A stretch of DNA of 5,441 bases from positions 1 to 5,441 of the forward strand of contig JAUIFW010000069.1 of the NCBI GenBank assembly GCA_030430105.1, given 5' to 3'. Source of the stretch: a bacterium. GTDB lineage: Bacteria > Patescibacteria > Gracilibacteria > 1-14-2-50-48-13. Below, one piece after another: positions 4,860 to 5,441 of this stretch. Under the pieces are notes generated by a model. That model saw only the letters and a list, made by a program, of their open reading frames with translations. It was not told where the DNA came from and did no database searches. Both the position numbers and the translations under genes were made by a program. Each line of letters opens with the position of its first letter. Position 1 is the stretch's first letter.

Positions 4860-5441
4860 TTAGAGGAATCCTCCTTCACTCGTCTGCTCAAAATGTGGTC
4901 GCAGACCTTCTTCTTTGAGAAAATGGCTGAACGGTAGCAACTCTTCCGCTTGATAACGCTCCTTGAATGCTTCTATTTCTTTTTCATCAAAGTCATGCGG
5001 CTCCAATATCATACGCTCCACAGGAATTGGGCGCTCCTTTGAGATCTTTGCATCAATGAGTACAGGCACACCCGCTTTGATATCCTGCATAGCACGTTCA
5101 AACACATCAGAAAGCTCTTCAATCCGTCGTACCGTATACCCCTTTGCCCCTACCGCTTCAGCCACCTTTGCATGATCTATGTCTAGAAAGGACACACCGA
5201 GATAGCCAGCGTTGGTATCCTCCTGCTCATCTTTGATGAAGCCATACTCCGCGTTGGAAAACACCACATTGATGATTGGTAGCTTGTACTGTACTTGGGT
5301 GGTGAGGTCTTGCATCACCATCTGAAAGCCACCATCTCCCATGATGGCCCACACTTGCCTTTCTGGGAAATCCAGCTTGGCGGCTATGGCCCCTGGTAGT
5401 CCGATACCCATGGTGGCAAAGATATTTGAGGTACGCCACTG
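4860..5441 (-). CDS. Pyruvate oxidase (thiamine diphosphate/FAD), C-terminal third
   Basis: The frame is open from the window edge, giving 193 residues and a TAA stop; the N-terminal roughly 410 residues (pyrimidine-binding and FAD domains) lie outside. It begins WRTSNIFATMGIGLPGAIAA and carries the thiamine diphosphate/Mg motif MGDGG (Asp36) with the paired Asn63 27 residues on, then NAEYGFIKDEQEDTN. By alignment from memory with Lactobacillus plantarum pyruvate oxidase these are Asp447, Asn474, Phe479 (here Phe68) and Glu483 (Glu72), all kept. RPIPVE near 141-146 and the C-terminal GGF also match that enzyme, and the remaining length fits a 603-residue protein. The expected reaction is pyruvate + phosphate + O2 to acetyl phosphate + CO2 + H2O2 in the cytoplasm, an ATP-yielding route under air. 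The quinone-linked PoxB type cannot be wholly excluded, but the DEQEDTN segment favours the oxygen-linked, phosphate-using type. No spxB/pox symbol is given because the gene is partial. Confidence 0.92.
   Translation of the reverse strand, partial: QWRTSNIFATMGIGLPGAIAAKLDFPERQVWAIMGDGGFQMVMQDLTTQVQYKLPIINVVFSNAEYGFIKDEQEDTNAGYLGVSFLDIDHAKVAEAVGAKGYTVRRIEELSDVFERAMQDIKAGVPVLIDAKISKERPIPVERMILEPHDFDEKEIEAFKERYQAEELLPFSHFLKEEGLRPHFEQTSEGGFL

Noticed and set aside
4814..4891. TTG-initiated 26-residue extension of the YdeI/OmdA-like protein
   Set aside because: It would overlap the pyruvate oxidase gene, uses a weak start codon and adds residues without family character; the ATG at 4813 is better.
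4860..5441. Acetolactate synthase or another ThDP enzyme
   Set aside because: The NAEYGFIKDEQEDTN and RPIPVE segments and C-terminal GGF fit pyruvate oxidase specifically.
1..5441. Defence system, CRISPR array, insertion sequence, tRNA or rRNA
   Set aside because: No direct repeat array, transposase, nuclease or toxin motif, or RNA-gene pattern was seen on either strand.

Overview
The window is a compact stretch of bacterial DNA with eight genes: seven on the minus strand and one on the plus strand. Gaps between genes run from 0 to about 80 bases, so no gene-free stretch approaches 300 bases. TGA is not read as sense anywhere, and ATG or GTG starts fit a standard bacterial code. The organism cannot be fixed from this sequence alone. 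Several features fit a small-genome Candidatus Patescibacteria (CPR/Parcubacteria-like) lineage: tight packing, two lineage-restricted-looking helical proteins, a short coiled-coil plus two-helix membrane protein, and starts without Shine-Dalgarno sites. This is inference; the pyruvate oxidase itself resembles the Lactobacillus plantarum enzyme and would be notable in such a genome.

Reading the minus strand from right to left, the right end holds the C-terminal third of a pyruvate oxidase (4860..5441, cut by the window edge). It is followed by a small YdeI/OmdA-like protein with a Cys-rich tail (4532..4813) and an 88-residue membrane protein (4209..4475). These three may form one loose transcription unit, with a possible extra promoter before the second. 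The plus-strand gene 3458..4201 (DUF1624/HGSNAT-like integral membrane protein) converges on this group with only 7 bases between stop codons.

The middle holds two unrecognised genes, 2733..3380 and 1728..2663. The first is driven from an AT-rich divergent control region shared with the membrane gene, with a clear extended -10 promoter flanked by an imperfect inverted repeat. The second has its own TTGACA promoter, a palindrome over the -10, and the only strong Shine-Dalgarno site in the window. It ends at a clear 12-bp hairpin terminator.

Immediately beyond that terminator a new unit begins, probably with a leaderless or nearly leaderless transcript. It carries a CapA-family metallophosphatase-like protein with an N-terminal export or anchor segment (656..1648), then, with stop and start codons abutting (TAAATG), a PgeF/YfiH-family multicopper-oxidase-like protein (1..655). 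That last gene leaves the window at the left edge and lacks its C-terminus.

No mobile element, RNA gene, CRISPR array or defence system was found. The most interesting items are the unknown gene pair with its two palindromic control regions, the pyruvate oxidase in this context, and the mixed leaderless and Shine-Dalgarno initiation.
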